Positions 25,123 through 35,687 of a stretch of DNA of 64,000 nucleotides are shown here, piece after piece. The notes under the pieces are model-generated. The model made no database searches. It was not told the origin of the DNA and saw only the letters and a program-made list of their open reading frames with translations. Every line of letters starts with the position of its first letter. Position 1 is the first letter of the stretch. Position numbers and translations under genes: made by a program. The stretch is from Anaerolineae bacterium (GTDB taxonomy: Bacteria; Chloroflexota; Anaerolineae; Aggregatilineales; Aggregatilineaceae), in NCBI GenBank assembly GCA_027494015.1, contig JAOSJP010000004.1, positions 62,001 through 126,000 of the forward strand, given 5' to 3'.

Positions 25123-26825
25123 GTGCCCATGCGCCTGCTCAACCGCCATGCTCCGCTCCTCGCTCTCCTGGCCATTCTGCTGGTCGCCGCGCTGCTGCGC
25201 GCCTGGCTGATCGCCGGGGAGCGCGTCTCCTTCGACTCCGACGAGGCGATCGTCGGCCTGATGGCGCGCCACATCGGGCCGGCGAGCCGGTGCCAACCTT
25301 CTTCTACGGGCAGGCGTACATGGGCAGCCTGGACGCGCTGCTGGTCGCGGGGGGCTTCGCGCCCGGCGGGGAAGCGGTGGCCACGATGCGCGCGGTGCAG
25401 TTGGCGCTGTCTCTGCTGGCGCTGCTCGCCGCTCACGCGCTGGCGCGGGCGGTCACGGGCAGCCGGCGGGTGGCGTTGATGGCGCTGCTGCTGCTGGCGA
25501 TCCCCACGCCGCTGGGCGCGCTGTACGGCACCGCCACGCTCGGCGGCTACAACGAGCTGATCCTGCTGGGCAGTCTGGTCTTGCTGTGGAGCTGGCAGAT
25601 CGCCGTAGAAGAACGCGACGCGCCTCTGCGTTGGGCGGCGCTGGGCCTGGCGGCGGGGATTGGCTGGTGGGTCAACGCGGCGATCATCGTCTCTATCGCC
25701 GTCGCCGGGCTGGTGGGGCTGCGCACCCTGCCGCGCCGGCCCTGGCGCGGCTACGCCCTGGGCGCCGCCGCCTTTCTGATCGGCAGCGCCCCCTGGTGGC
25801 TGTACAACCTGGGCCACGACTGGGCCTCGCTCGACTTCCTGCTGGGCGGCTTCGGCCACGCGGCGGGCGCTGAGCCGGTATCGCGGGCGGAGGCGTCGGT
25901 CGCGCTGATCGGATTGGGCCTGCCCGCGCTCTACGGGCTGCGCCTGCCGTGGGAAGCCGGTCTTGCCCTGGGAGCGGGGGCGCTCGTGGCGGCGCTGGTC
26001 TACGGCGCGCTGGTGATCGACTCGCTGGCGGGGGGCCTGGCCCGGCTGCGCGCTTTACCTCACCCTCGCTCGGCGCTGACGCGCCTCGCCGCCGCTAATA
26101 GCGCGCTCCCCTCGTGGGGGAGGGGCCAGGCTTACGACCCCGCGCGGCGCTGGGTGTGGACGGTGTTCGGCGTCTTCGCCGTCGTGTTCCTGCTCTCGCC
26201 GTTCTCCGATGGTACGGGCCGCTACCTGCTGCCGCTGTGGGTTCCGGCGGCGATTGGCGTGGCGCTGGGTCTTGACTGGCTGCGGCGGGCCGGGCGGATG
26301 GTCGCGGCGGGCGCGTTGGTCGCCCTGTTGGCGGCCCAGGCGGGAATAATCATCCGCGCCGCGCAAACGGAGACCGGCCTGACAGCGCAGCTTGTCGAGG
26401 CGCTGCGCGTCCCGGCGCGCTACGACGAGCCGCTGCTGGACTTCCTGGCCGCCGAGGGCTACGCGCACGGCTACGCGGCGTACTGGACTTCCTTCCGGCT
26501 CATTTTCCGCTCCGGGGAAGCGCTCATCCTCGATACGGCGCTGCCCTACGACGGGCAGGGCTACCGCCCGGTCACCGACCGCTACCCGCCGTACCGCGCC
26601 CAGGTGGAGGCCGCCCCACGCGCCGTGTGGATCACGCAGAACTTCCCGGCGCTGGACGGGTGCATCGCCGCCGAGCTTGGCGCGGCGGGCGTGACCTACC
26701 AGACGCGCGACTTCGGCCCCTACCGCGTCTACTACGACTTCTCGCGGCGCGTCTCGCCGCGCGAGTTCGGGCTGGACGCGGCGGAGCGCTTCGACGGCAC
26801 CGAAGCCGCTCGCGCTGGCCGCTGA
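25123..26825 (+). CDS. GT-C (GT39-like) membrane glycosyltransferase, frame-broken and carrying a repeat insertion
   Basis: The ATG at 25123 opens a membrane helix and the family motif FDSDEAIVGLMARHI, whose acidic pair is the metal/donor site of GT-C enzymes. At about 25280 the frame is lost. One missing base would restore GEPVPTFFYGQAYMGSLDA and about 500 further residues with ten or so membrane helices. At 26051-26130 the code LRALPHPRSALTRLAAANSALPS is nothing but the CTCACCCC palindromic repeat translated in frame, inserted between two helices. Such enzymes move sugars from lipid carriers onto glycans or proteins outside the membrane. Whether this gene still works is doubtful. Confidence 0.78.
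26051..26130. repeat. Palindromic repeat inserted within a coding sequence
   Basis: About 80 bases beginning CGCTTTACCTCACCC and running into GGCGCTGACGCGCCTCGCC, matching the left half of the family at 3738 and 10648. The segment after 26098 is a different GC-rich hairpin (CTCCCCTCGTGGGGGAG). Confidence 0.8.
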
Positions 26826-26960
26826 CCGCCCCTCCCCGCGCTCCCTCATGGCCCTGCTTGGACTGCCCATAGTCCGCCGAAGCTGCTACAATGGGGGTAT
26901 CGGTACTGGCTGTTCCCGATTCCGCGAACGAGCAGCTACGCTTCCGAGGTTTGGCCCACT

Positions 26961-28181
26961 ATGAAAACCTTAGTCCACCTATCTTCTGAGGAACTTATTG
27001 CTTTGGAAGATCGCTACGGCGCGCACAACTACCATCCGCTCGACGTGGTATTGAGCCGGGGCGCGGGCGTCTGGGTGTGGGATGCGGAAGGCAACCGTTA
27101 CCTGGACTGCCTGAGCGCCTACAGCGCCATCAACCAGGGGCACAGCCACCCACGCATCCGCCAGGCGCTGGTCGAGCAGGCCGCGCGCCTGCCGCTGACC
27201 AGCCGCGCCTTCCGCAACGATCAGCTCGGCCTGTTCTACCAGGAATTGTGCGAGCTGACCGGCTACGAGATGGCCCTGCCGATGAACACCGGCGCTGAGG
27301 CCGTCGAGACCGCGCTGAAGGCCGCCCGCAAATGGGGCTACGAAGTCAAGGGCGTGCCCGACGGCCAGGCGGAGATCATCGCCTGCGCCGGCAACTTCGC
27401 CGGGCGGACGATCACCGTGATCAGCTTCTCGTCCGAGCCGCAATACCGCGATGGCTTCGGCCCCTACACGCCCGGCTTCACGCTGGTGCCCTTCGGCGAC
27501 GCCGACGCGCTGGAGGCGGCGATCACGCCCAACACGGTCGCCTTCATCGTCGAGCCGATCCAGGGCGAGGGCGGCGTCGTCGTCCCGCCGGACGGCTACC
27601 TGCGCCGCGTCCGCGACATCTGCACACGCCACAACGTCCTGCTGATCGCCGACGAGATCCAGACCGGGCTGGGCCGCACGGGTAAGCTGTTCGCCTGCGA
27701 TCACGAAGGCGTGCGCCCGGACGTGATGACCATCGGCAAGGCGCTGTCGGGCGGCTTCTACCCGGTCTCGGCGGCGCTGTCCAGCCGCGAGGTGCTGGGC
27801 GTCTTCCGCCCCGGCGATCATGGCAGCACGTTCGGCGGCAATCCGCTGGCGGCGGCGGTCGGGCGAGCGGCGCTGCAGGTGCTCGTCGAAGAGAACATGA
27901 TCGAGAATGCCGCCGCTATGGGCGAGTACTTCCAGGAGCGGCTGGCCGAGATCAACAGCCCGCACGTCCGAGAGGTGCGCGGCAGGGGGTTGATGATCGG
28001 CGTGGAGCTGAAGCCCGAAGCGGGCGGCGCGCGGCGCTTCTGCGAGGCGCTGCAGGAGCGCGGCATCCTGGCCAAAGAGACGCACCGCCACGTCATCCGC
28101 TTCGCGCCGCCGCTGATCATCACCCGCGCCGACATTGACTGGGCCATCGAGCGCATCGCCCCCGTCCTGCGCATGGCGTGA
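26961..28181 (+). CDS. rocD: Ornithine aminotransferase
   Basis: 406 residues, the normal length. It is a class-III PLP aminotransferase with the RocD/OAT signatures [16 protein letters not shown] at the N-terminus, [20 protein letters not shown], the PLP-site strand [15 protein letters not shown] (Asp contacts the pyridine nitrogen), and the Schiff-base lysine in [15 protein letters not shown]. It converts ornithine and 2-oxoglutarate to glutamate semialdehyde and glutamate, linking arginine and proline metabolism. A TACAAT hexamer at 26887-26892 could be the -10 box. It is convergent with the M1 peptidase gene, with a palindrome between. Confidence 0.94.
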   Translation: MKTLVHLSSEELIALEDRYGAHNYHPLDVVLSRGAGVWVWDAEGNRYLDCLSAYSAINQGHSHPRIRQALVEQAARLPLTSRAFRNDQLGLFYQELCELTGYEMALPMNTGAEAVETALKAARKWGYEVKGVPDGQAEIIACAGNFAGRTITVISFSSEPQYRDGFGPYTPGFTLVPFGDADALEAAITPNTVAFIVEPIQGEGGVVVPPDGYLRRVRDICTRHNVLLIADEIQTGLGRTGKLFACDHEGVRPDVMTIGKALSGGFYPVSAALSSREVLGVFRPGDHGSTFGGNPLAAAVGRAALQVLVEENMIENAAAMGEYFQERLAEINSPHVREVRGRGLMIGVELKPEAGGARRFCEALQERGILAKETHRHVIRFAPPLIITRADIDWAIERIAPVLRMA

Positions 28182-28221
28182 GCGCGCCTCGATAAGACGC
28201 AAACAATCGGGCGATCAACAA

Positions 28222-28253
28222 CGTAGGGGAGGGTTTCGAAACCCTCCCCTACG
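28222..28253. repeat. GTAGGGGAGGG palindrome, copy 2, between convergent genes
   Basis: A perfect 32-bp palindrome with 16-bp arms. It lies between rocD and the M1 peptidase gene, so it may serve as a stem for transcription ends on both strands, though no T run is present. Confidence 0.85.
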
Positions 28254-28274
28254 CATCTGCGCCAGGCTCCCCGC

Positions 28275-30017
28275 CTACTGCGCGGCGCTGAGGCCCATCT
28301 CCGGCAAGTCGGGCAGCGCGGGAGCGTACAGCCAGGCGTCGAACAGGTCGCCCAACGGCTCTCCGGCGATCTCCTCGGCCACCGCGATGAAGTCCGCCGT
28401 CGTCGCGTTGCCCTGCTGGTGGCGCGCGTAGTAGGCGCGCAGGATGGCGGAAAACACCTCATCGCCGGCGCGCAGGCGCAGCGCGTGCAGCGTCAGCGCC
28501 CCGCGCACATAGACACCCCGGTTGAACAGCGCATCCGGCGGCGGATTGCCAGGCGGGAGGTAGCTGCTCAGCGGCAGAGCGGGACCGCTCGCGCCTCCCG
28601 CCTCCAGGCCCAGCAGGTCCAGCAGCGCCTGCAGGTCGGCGCTGCTCAAGGGCACGTCGCTGACCGGCAGCGTGCCGAGCAGGGCGATCAATTCCGCGCC
28701 GGTCAGCCCGTCGGCGGGCAGGGCGGCGAGCGCCTGCTCAACCTCATTGGTACTCGAAGGACTCCTCAGCAGCAAGCGGAGCGTTGCGCTGGCGGCCTCG
28801 GCGCTGAGGGTTGACTCGGCGGGCAGCCAGCCCTCCAGCAGCCGGACGAACTGCGCCCTGGTCAGCCGGGGCGAGAACGCCGCCTGGTCTTCGGCAATCT
28901 GCGCGTAGATGTGGCGGACGATCTGATCCAGCGCGTCCGTCCCCCGGTCGTGCTCGAACCACAGCCACGAGGCATAGGTGGCGAAGCCCTCGTTGAGCCA
29001 GATGTCGCCCCAGCGGGCCAGGCTGACGCTGTTGCCGAACCACTGGTGGGCCAGCTCGTGGGCCACCGCCTCCTCAGCCGCGCCCGTGCCCGTGATCCAG
29101 TTGCGCCCGAAGAGCGAGATCGTCTGCGTCTCCAGAGCGAAGGGCAGCGCCGCGTCAATGACCACCGCGCCATACGCCTCGAACGGGTAGGGGCCGAAAG
29201 CATCGCTGAAGAAGGCGATCATGTCGGCGGTGCGCGCGAACTCAGCGGCCACGGCGTCGGCGTGATCGGGCGGGTAGTACGTGCGCAGCGGCAGGCCGTC
29301 CGGCCCCGTTTCGTGCATCACGGCGAACTGGTCTATGTTGACCGTCACCAGGTAGCTGGCGATGGGGTCGCGCGAGGCCCAGACGTAGGTGATCGCCTCG
29401 TCGTCGGCGCTGGGGATCGTCTCGTGCAGCGTGCCATTGGCCGCCACCACATAGGGCGCGGGCACGGTAATGCGCAGCTCGTAGGTCGCCTTGTCCAGCG
29501 GATGATCGTTGACCGGATACCAGCCCATCGCCCCATACGGCTCGCTGGCGACGAACACGCCATCCCCGAAGTCCGTCCAGCCGACCAGCAGGGGGATGCT
29601 CGACCCGGCCACGCTGCTGGGGCGGCCCGCGTAGCGCACCGCGACGGTGAACGGCTCTCCGGCGGGCAGCGGCGCGGGCGGTGCGACGATCAGCTCGCGG
29701 TCGCGCCGATCCCAGCCCGCCGGCGCCCCGTTGACTTCCACGCTGAGCACGGCTGGCCCGGCGAAATCCAGGTTGAAAGCGCTCAGTTCCTGCGCCGCCA
29801 GGGCGGTGATCGTCGTCGTCGCGTCAATGGTGTTGGCGGCCAGGTCGGCGGTCAATTCGATGGCGTAGTGCTGGGCGTTGTAGCCGCCATTGCCCAGCGT
29901 GGGAAAGGTCGGGTCGCCGATGCCTGCAGGCCCGGCGACCGGCCCCTCCTGCGCCTGGGCGACACCGGGGATCAGGACGAGCAGGACGATGGCGAGCAGC
30001 CTAATCCGGCGGGACAT
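28275..30017 (-). CDS. Secreted M1-family metallopeptidase
   Basis: 580 residues from the ATG at 30017, preceded by GGAGG. A signal peptide ends at AQA near residue 22. The M1 zinc site is complete: HELAHQWFG near residue 318 (HExxH) with the third ligand in WLNEGFATYAS about 18 residues later. The N-terminal beta-sandwich has the typical NGAPAGWDRRDRELIVAPPAPL. A Ser/Pro-rich stretch of about 90 residues separates the catalytic domain from the terminal helices. The family cleaves N-terminal residues from peptides; the secreted form suggests extracellular protein use, which would supply the amino-acid importer. The GxMEN substrate motif is altered. Confidence 0.88.
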   Translation of the reverse strand: MSRRIRLLAIVLLVLIPGVAQAQEGPVAGPAGIGDPTFPTLGNGGYNAQHYAIELTADLAANTIDATTTITALAAQELSAFNLDFAGPAVLSVEVNGAPAGWDRRDRELIVAPPAPLPAGEPFTVAVRYAGRPSSVAGSSIPLLVGWTDFGDGVFVASEPYGAMGWYPVNDHPLDKATYELRITVPAPYVVAANGTLHETIPSADDEAITYVWASRDPIASYLVTVNIDQFAVMHETGPDGLPLRTYYPPDHADAVAAEFARTADMIAFFSDAFGPYPFEAYGAVVIDAALPFALETQTISLFGRNWITGTGAAEEAVAHELAHQWFGNSVSLARWGDIWLNEGFATYASWLWFEHDRGTDALDQIVRHIYAQIAEDQAAFSPRLTRAQFVRLLEGWLPAESTLSAEAASATLRLLLRSPSSTNEVEQALAALPADGLTGAELIALLGTLPVSDVPLSSADLQALLDLLGLEAGGASGPALPLSSYLPPGNPPPDALFNRGVYVRGALTLHALRLRAGDEVFSAILRAYYARHQQGNATTADFIAVAEEIAGEPLGDLFDAWLYAPALPDLPEMGLSAAQ

Positions 30018-30100
30018 GAGAGCCTCCTCGCGGCCAGTGAGCAGTGGGACGGTTATACCGCACGGCAAGCGGGGGTGCCAGAGTGGTAGGGTGTTCCCAA

Positions 30101-30113
30101 GACTTCCGAAGTC
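30101..30113. repeat. Half-site of the GACTTCCGAAGT palindrome
   Basis: A single GACTTCCGAAGTC without the opposing arm. The surrounding sequence 30018-30236 has no gene; it holds only this half-site and short GC-rich hairpins. Confidence 0.55.
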
Positions 30114-30236
30114 TGATCAGCGCCCCCGCATACGGCGAGCAGGGGTAAGGTCTCGTGAGGCGTATGGCCTACGCCCCTTTTGGAAGTTCACCTATGGCAG
30201 TAAAACGGGATGCGCACAGATAACAGGACAGAATCT

Positions 30237-31127
30237 TTACCCCGCCGCCGACCGTGCCCGCCGCCCGCGCCAGTTGACGACGACTACGCCAGCCAGGATC
30301 ATCGCCGCGCCGATGACGATCTTCCAGTCCACCGCCTCGTCCAGGAACAGCGCGCCCAGCGTCACCCCGACGGGTGGCATCACATACGTCACCAGCGTGG
30401 TGCGCGTCGCGCCCCAGGTGGAGATCAGCGTGTAGAACAGAAAATAGGCCAGCACCGTGTTGACCAGGGCCAGCGTGATCACGGCCAGCACGTCCTGCGT
30501 GCCCAGGTCGGCGGCGGCGGGCAGCGGCGCGGCGGCCAGCGTGACGGCGATGATCAGCGCGCCGCCGATGATCAGCGAGCCGCCGGCGATGGTGAAAGGG
30601 TCTACGCCGCGCAGGTAGCGGCGGATGACGACCGCCGACATGGCGTAGCAGGCCGACGCGCCCAGTACGGCGGCCTGGCCCGCCAGCGGGTTGGGGCTGC
30701 TGGACTCGGCGCTGCGGCTGGCCAGCAGGGCCACGCCAGCGAAGCCCAGCGCCAGGCCCAGCACCTTCTGCGGATTGATACGCTCGTCGGGCAGGCCCAC
30801 ATGGGCGACGACCAGCGTGAAGAGTGGCACGGTCGCGTTGAGCACGGTCGCCAGGCCGCTGTCAATGTCCTGCTCGCCCCAGGTGATCAGTGTGAAGGGC
30901 ACGGCGGTGTTGACCACGCCGACGAAGAGCAGGGCGGCGCGCTCGCGGGGCAAGGTCGGCCAGCGCCGCCCGGTGACGCGCAGGAAGACGGCCATGAACG
31001 CCGCCGCCAGCCCCAGGCGCACCGAGACCAGCGGCAGCGGGCCGAAAGCGTCCACCGCCACCTTGATCAGCAGGAACGACGATCCCCAGATGAGGCCCAG
31101 CCCCCAGAACAGCAGCCAGTTGCGCAT
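30237..31127 (-). CDS. EamA/DMT-family transporter
   Basis: 296 residues with ten hydrophobic segments arranged as two EamA repeats of five. The first starts MRNWLLFWGLGLIWGSSFLLIKVAVDAFGPL, a textbook DMT start. The second includes AQAAVLGASACYAMSAVVIRRYL, then LALVNTVLAYFLFYTLI and PPVGVTLGALFLDEAV. DMT proteins export amino acids or other metabolites. No substrate clue is given by neighbours. It is transcribed towards the M1 peptidase gene, but over 200 bases separate them. Confidence 0.9.
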   Translation of the reverse strand: MRNWLLFWGLGLIWGSSFLLIKVAVDAFGPLPLVSVRLGLAAAFMAVFLRVTGRRWPTLPRERAALLFVGVVNTAVPFTLITWGEQDIDSGLATVLNATVPLFTLVVAHVGLPDERINPQKVLGLALGFAGVALLASRSAESSSPNPLAGQAAVLGASACYAMSAVVIRRYLRGVDPFTIAGGSLIIGGALIIAVTLAAAPLPAAADLGTQDVLAVITLALVNTVLAYFLFYTLISTWGATRTTLVTYVMPPVGVTLGALFLDEAVDWKIVIGAAMILAGVVVVNWRGRRARSAAG

Positions 31128-31273
31128 CGTGCCCCCAAAGACAGTAGATAGCGATCAGCGGTCAGCACTCAGCCAGACGGGCACGGCTAGCCTTCCGTCC
31201 CTGGTTTCAGCGAGAAAAACGAACGCCCTGCCCGGCGGCAGAGCGTGTGCGGTCGCTGCGGCGCGCCCGCAGA

Positions 31274-31555
31274 TCAGCGCTGCGGGGGCGCTTCCTCGAT
31301 GGCGATGTCGGGGAAGAACTGGCGCACCGTGCCCGCGATCCAGCCGTGCAGCGTGTTCAGCGAGAGGGGGCAGCCTTCGCAGGCCCCGCCCAGCTCGACG
31401 CGAGCCACCTTGCCGTCGAAGGACACCAGGCGGCACCACCCGCCGTGATAATACTCGATGTATGAGGACAGGTTCTCAATCAGGCTCTGCAAACGCTGCT
31501 CGATCGGCGCGTCGGCGTTCGCCCCGTTGTCAACCGCGTTCGGACTATCTGGCAT
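31274..31555 (-). CDS. NifU-like C-terminal-domain protein
   Basis: 93 residues from the ATG at 31555 with AGGAGAGG upstream. It contains the NifU C-terminal fold with the cluster-binding motif CxxC as GGACEGCPLS, preceded by VSFDGKVARVELGG. These proteins are scaffolds or carriers for iron-sulfur clusters. The N-terminal scaffold domain is absent, as in Nfu-type proteins. No isc or suf genes lie nearby, so its supply pathway must be elsewhere. The N-terminal 20 residues are acidic and probably disordered. Confidence 0.88.
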   Translation of the reverse strand: MPDSPNAVDNGANADAPIEQRLQSLIENLSSYIEYYHGGWCRLVSFDGKVARVELGGACEGCPLSLNTLHGWIAGTVRQFFPDIAIEEAPPQR

Positions 31556-31639
31556 CACACCCTCTCCTGCGTCACTCGGAAGCGCAGCCTAAGCTCAGCC
31601 TGATCTTAAACGATCGGGGCGGCGGTGGCAATGCGTGGT

Positions 31640-32225
31640 GGAGGTATGCAGGGCAATCGCTTCAAACGTGCGTGTTGTTCTCACCCCAGCCTCCGCCCGC
31701 CTCCGTCAACGGGGGCGGCGGCGCGCCAGCCCGAGGGGGGACCGTCGAACGCCCGAGAGGCTGGGCGGGCGGACTTGATGCGTTTGCCCTGGGAGGTATG
31801 CAGGGCAATCGCTTCAAACGTGCGTGTTGTTCTACCTCACCCCAGCCTCACTGCGCTCGGTTTGCCCTCTCCGTTGACGGAGAGGGGGCGGCGAGGCGCG
31901 CCAGCGCCGAGCGGGGGTGAGGTCCGTAGGGGCGTATTGCGATACGCCCCTACGAGTAGGCTGGCGCGCGGCGGACTTTGATGCGTTTGCCCTGGGAGGT
32001 ATGCAGGGCAATCGCTTCAAACGTGCGTGTTGTTCTACCTCACCCCCAGCCTCACTGCGCTCGGTTTGCCCCCTCTCCGTTGACGGAGAGGGGGCGGCGA
32101 GGCGCGCCAGCGCCGAGCGGGGGTGAGGTAAACCCAGGGCGCAGCAGAGCAGCGCCCCTGCCTGACAGGTTTTGTTCAGGCCCGCGGTGAGGCACATCGG
32201 GGCGTATCGCTCCACGCCCCTACGC
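31640..32225 (+). repeat. Composite repeat block: three copies of a GGTATGCAGGGCAATCGC module, CTCACCCC palindromes, and two GTAGGGGCGTAT palindromes
   Basis: The module GAGGTATGCAGGGCAATCGC is present near 31641, 31791 and 31995. Two of the copies carry an inner hairpin (TTGCCCT/AGGGCAA). Each is followed by a CTCACCCC-family palindrome, the first strongly eroded. A GTAGGGGCGTAT palindrome with 13-bp arms is at 31925-31954, and a degenerate one near 32197-32224. No gene is supported between 31559 and 32262. Confidence 0.8.
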
Positions 32226-32262
32226 AAACGCGCCCCCCTGCCTCTGGGCGCTGGCTGCCGCC

Positions 32263-34725
32263 CTACTCCATCACGCGCAGCGTCGAGGGGATGTCCATGC
32301 GGCGCATGCGGCGGATGCTCAGCAGCGGCGTCAGCCCGACGACGATCACGCCCAGCGCCGCCGCCAGCAGCACCGTCTCTGGCTCAAGCACAATGGCGAA
32401 CTTGAGATCAGGCTCTTCGATCTCTAACCGCGCGCCGATGATGGCGATCAGGGATGCCCAGCCGAGCACGAGTCCGATCAGCGTGCCAGCGGCGCCCATG
32501 ATGGCATTCTCCACCATCTGCATGCGGGTGACGGTGCGCAGGGGCAGCCCAAACGCGAACATGGTGGCGATCTCGCGGGCGCGCTCGTCCACGCTGATGC
32601 TGGTTGAGTTGAAGGCGATGAGGAAGGCCAGCAACACGGCGACTATCTGCACCAGGGCCAGCACGCCGGTGAACTTTTCCAGCAAGTCCTCAACGGCCTG
32701 AGAAAAGTCGGTGATAGACCTGGCCGAGGTGACGCCCGGCTGCGTCAGCAGCGCCGCCTTGATCGTGTCGCTGGTCACGCCGGGCATCGGGTCGAGAATC
32801 ACCTGGTTCGCCACGCCTTCCACGCCCATCATGGCGGCGCTGTCCAGCGGCATGTAGCTGAGCGGGCGCAGCGGGTTATTGTGGATGCCGATCACCGGCA
32901 CTTCGCTCTCAACCAGGCGGAAGGCCAGCGGCCCTTCGCGGCGAGGATGCTTCAGCGTGACCGTGTCGCCCACGCCCACGCCCAGGTCAGCGGCGGCCTT
33001 CTCAGAGATGATCAGGCCCGGCCCGTCCGCCGCCAGCGCGCCCTGCTTGAGGGCGGGCACCCAGATGGCCCGCGCCATGTCGTGCAGCTCCAGCGCCGTG
33101 TCAATGCTCACGTCGCCCTTAATCAGCGTGCCCGCAAGCTGCAAGGCGACCTCGCCCCGTGTGAAGAGGGGCTGCCCGTCCGGGCCGGTCAGCGCCGTCA
33201 GCGCGACGATCTTGTCTCCATCCACCTGGTAGAAGAAATCCAGGTCCACCAGGATGCGCCCGGCCCCCTGATAACGGTAGGCGTCGTCGGCGCGCTGCAT
33301 GGTGGCCATGAAGCTGTCCATCACCCCGACGATGAAGGTCATGATCATGATGGCGAAGGCGATGCCCAGCGCAGTGAGCGCGGTGCGCCAGGGCGAGCGC
33401 AGCACGTTGCGCAAGGGCATCTGAGTGAAGCTCTTGCCTGGCAGGGGGACGCGAACCAGCAGGCGACCGAGTCCGCCGCCCTTCGCCACCAGGTAGCCGG
33501 AGGTCGTGGCGTCCACCGGAGCCACGCGCACTGCCCGCCAGACGGGGATCAGCGTGGCCAGGAAGGGCAGCGTCACGCCCAGAATGGTGGCCTGGATATA
33601 GCCGCGCAGGTAGAACTTGAAATCCCAGTACGGCATGGGGAGCATGTCCTGCACCAGGCGGGCGAAGCCTATGTTGACCAGCCGGCCAACCAGCAGTCCC
33701 AGGACGGTGCCGAGCACAGCGATCTGGATGCCAACCAGCATCGGTCGCAGCGCGATCCAGCGCCGGGGCAGGCCCAGCGCCATCCCGATGCCGATCTCGC
33801 GGCGCTGCGCCTCGACCATGCGCCCGGCCAGGTTGAAGGCACCCAGCGCCGCGCCAGCCAGGAACAGCATGGCCATGGTGTTCCACAGCCACTGGTCGCC
33901 TTCGGCGTCGCTGTAGAGAGCCGAATACACCGGGTCGTCCTCTTTGACCGTGAACTCAAAGCCGGTGCTGGGGAAGACAGCGGCCAGGCGACCTTCGAGC
34001 GCGGCCTGCACAGCGGCACGGTCGGCGCCGTCGTCCAGCAGGATCACGGCATCATTGACCAACCCCTCGCGACCGCTCAGCGCCTGGGCGGTCGTCAGCG
34101 GGACGAACAGCACGGCGTAGTCCGCTTCGGCGAAGTACGCGCCTGTCTCTGGCATGACCATGAAATACTCTGGCGAATAGCCTATCCCGACCAGATCAAG
34201 CGCCACGTCGCCGCTGACGCGGGCCGAGTCGCCGGGCCGCAGGTCGTGGTGCCGGGCGAACTTGTACTCGACGACGGCCACATTGTGCCCGGAGTCGGCG
34301 GGAGTCAGGGTGCGCCCGCTGTCTTCGTCCACATAGACGCTATTGACGCGCGGGCCGCCGTCGCGCACATCCACGCCGACGATGCGGCCACGCACCCTGA
34401 TCACCTCATGGTCATGGGACACTTCGAGCAGTGTCGGCTCGGTCAGGCGCGCCTCCACCGCCCTGACGCCCGCCACATCTTCCAGCGCCGCCAGGAGTTC
34501 TTCACCGTCCAGGTAGCTGCCACTGGCCGGGGTCAGCTTGAGATCGTACATGTGCAGCCGGCCATAGCTCAGGTTGTGGGAGTCAATGCGCCACTTCTTC
34601 TGGCCGGACAGCCCGGCGAAGACGCCCGTGCCCAGGGCGATGATCAGCCCGATGGCAGCCACTTGCAGCCAGCGGGCGCGCAGATCGCGCCACGACCAGC
34701 GCAGCCACAGTCTCCAGTTCGTCAT
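32263..34725 (-). CDS. FtsX-like ABC transporter permease
   Basis: 820 residues with the MacB/LolE-type layout: an N-terminal helix, a long extracytoplasmic domain (about residues 45-270), three helices of a first FtsX core (about 275-410), a second extracytoplasmic domain (about 445-640) and a final three-helix FtsX core (about 690-815). The duplicated form is typical for exporters or lipoprotein-extracting machines that move cargo by mechanotransmission. The paired ATPase gene is 10 bases upstream. Cargo is not known; many such systems handle peptides or lipids. A regulated promoter appears to control the pair (35614-35671). Confidence 0.9.
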   Translation of the reverse strand: MTNWRLWLRWSWRDLRARWLQVAAIGLIIALGTGVFAGLSGQKKWRIDSHNLSYGRLHMYDLKLTPASGSYLDGEELLAALEDVAGVRAVEARLTEPTLLEVSHDHEVIRVRGRIVGVDVRDGGPRVNSVYVDEDSGRTLTPADSGHNVAVVEYKFARHHDLRPGDSARVSGDVALDLVGIGYSPEYFMVMPETGAYFAEADYAVLFVPLTTAQALSGREGLVNDAVILLDDGADRAAVQAALEGRLAAVFPSTGFEFTVKEDDPVYSALYSDAEGDQWLWNTMAMLFLAGAALGAFNLAGRMVEAQRREIGIGMALGLPRRWIALRPMLVGIQIAVLGTVLGLLVGRLVNIGFARLVQDMLPMPYWDFKFYLRGYIQATILGVTLPFLATLIPVWRAVRVAPVDATTSGYLVAKGGGLGRLLVRVPLPGKSFTQMPLRNVLRSPWRTALTALGIAFAIMIMTFIVGVMDSFMATMQRADDAYRYQGAGRILVDLDFFYQVDGDKIVALTALTGPDGQPLFTRGEVALQLAGTLIKGDVSIDTALELHDMARAIWVPALKQGALAADGPGLIISEKAAADLGVGVGDTVTLKHPRREGPLAFRLVESEVPVIGIHNNPLRPLSYMPLDSAAMMGVEGVANQVILDPMPGVTSDTIKAALLTQPGVTSARSITDFSQAVEDLLEKFTGVLALVQIVAVLLAFLIAFNSTSISVDERAREIATMFAFGLPLRTVTRMQMVENAIMGAAGTLIGLVLGWASLIAIIGARLEIEEPDLKFAIVLEPETVLLAAALGVIVVGLTPLLSIRRMRRMDIPSTLRVME

Positions 34726-34735
34726 GGCCGCCCCC

Positions 34736-35443
<708 letters not shown>

Positions 35444-35613
35444 AGGGGGCCATCCTGTTCTGAGTCCCCTGTGCGGCGAGCGCACGAGGGGCGCAACCGC
35501 GCGGACGATTGTCAGTGTAGCGGAAAACGGTGCGAGTTCGCCCCCCAAATCTTGGGGGTGCCTAATTATTAAATTAGATCAGCTTAAATAAAATGCGTCG
35601 CCACAGAGCGCGA

Positions 35614-35646
35614 TAGTAGTTCTGATTCCGACTAGTAGTTCTACTA
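35614..35646 (-). promoter_or_regulatory. Candidate operator for the FtsX exporter operon
   Basis: TAGTAG-TT-CTACTA (35633-35646) is a perfect 6-2-6 inverted repeat. The half TAGTAGTTCT occurs again 19 bases away (35614-35623), i.e. about two helical turns. The inverted repeat overlaps the -10 box of the promoter below, the classic placement for repression. Confidence 0.55.
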
Positions 35647-35671
35647 TAAACCACTATCATCGAGAACGCAA
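35643..35671 (-). promoter_or_regulatory. Promoter of the FtsX exporter operon
   Basis: TTGCGT (35671-35666) and TATAGT (35648-35643) on the minus strand have a 17-base spacer, about 200 bases upstream of the ATPase gene. The leader between passes through an AT-rich stretch (35560-35600) unusual for this region. Confidence 0.5.
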
Positions 35672-35687
35672 GACACTCCCTGTCCCT

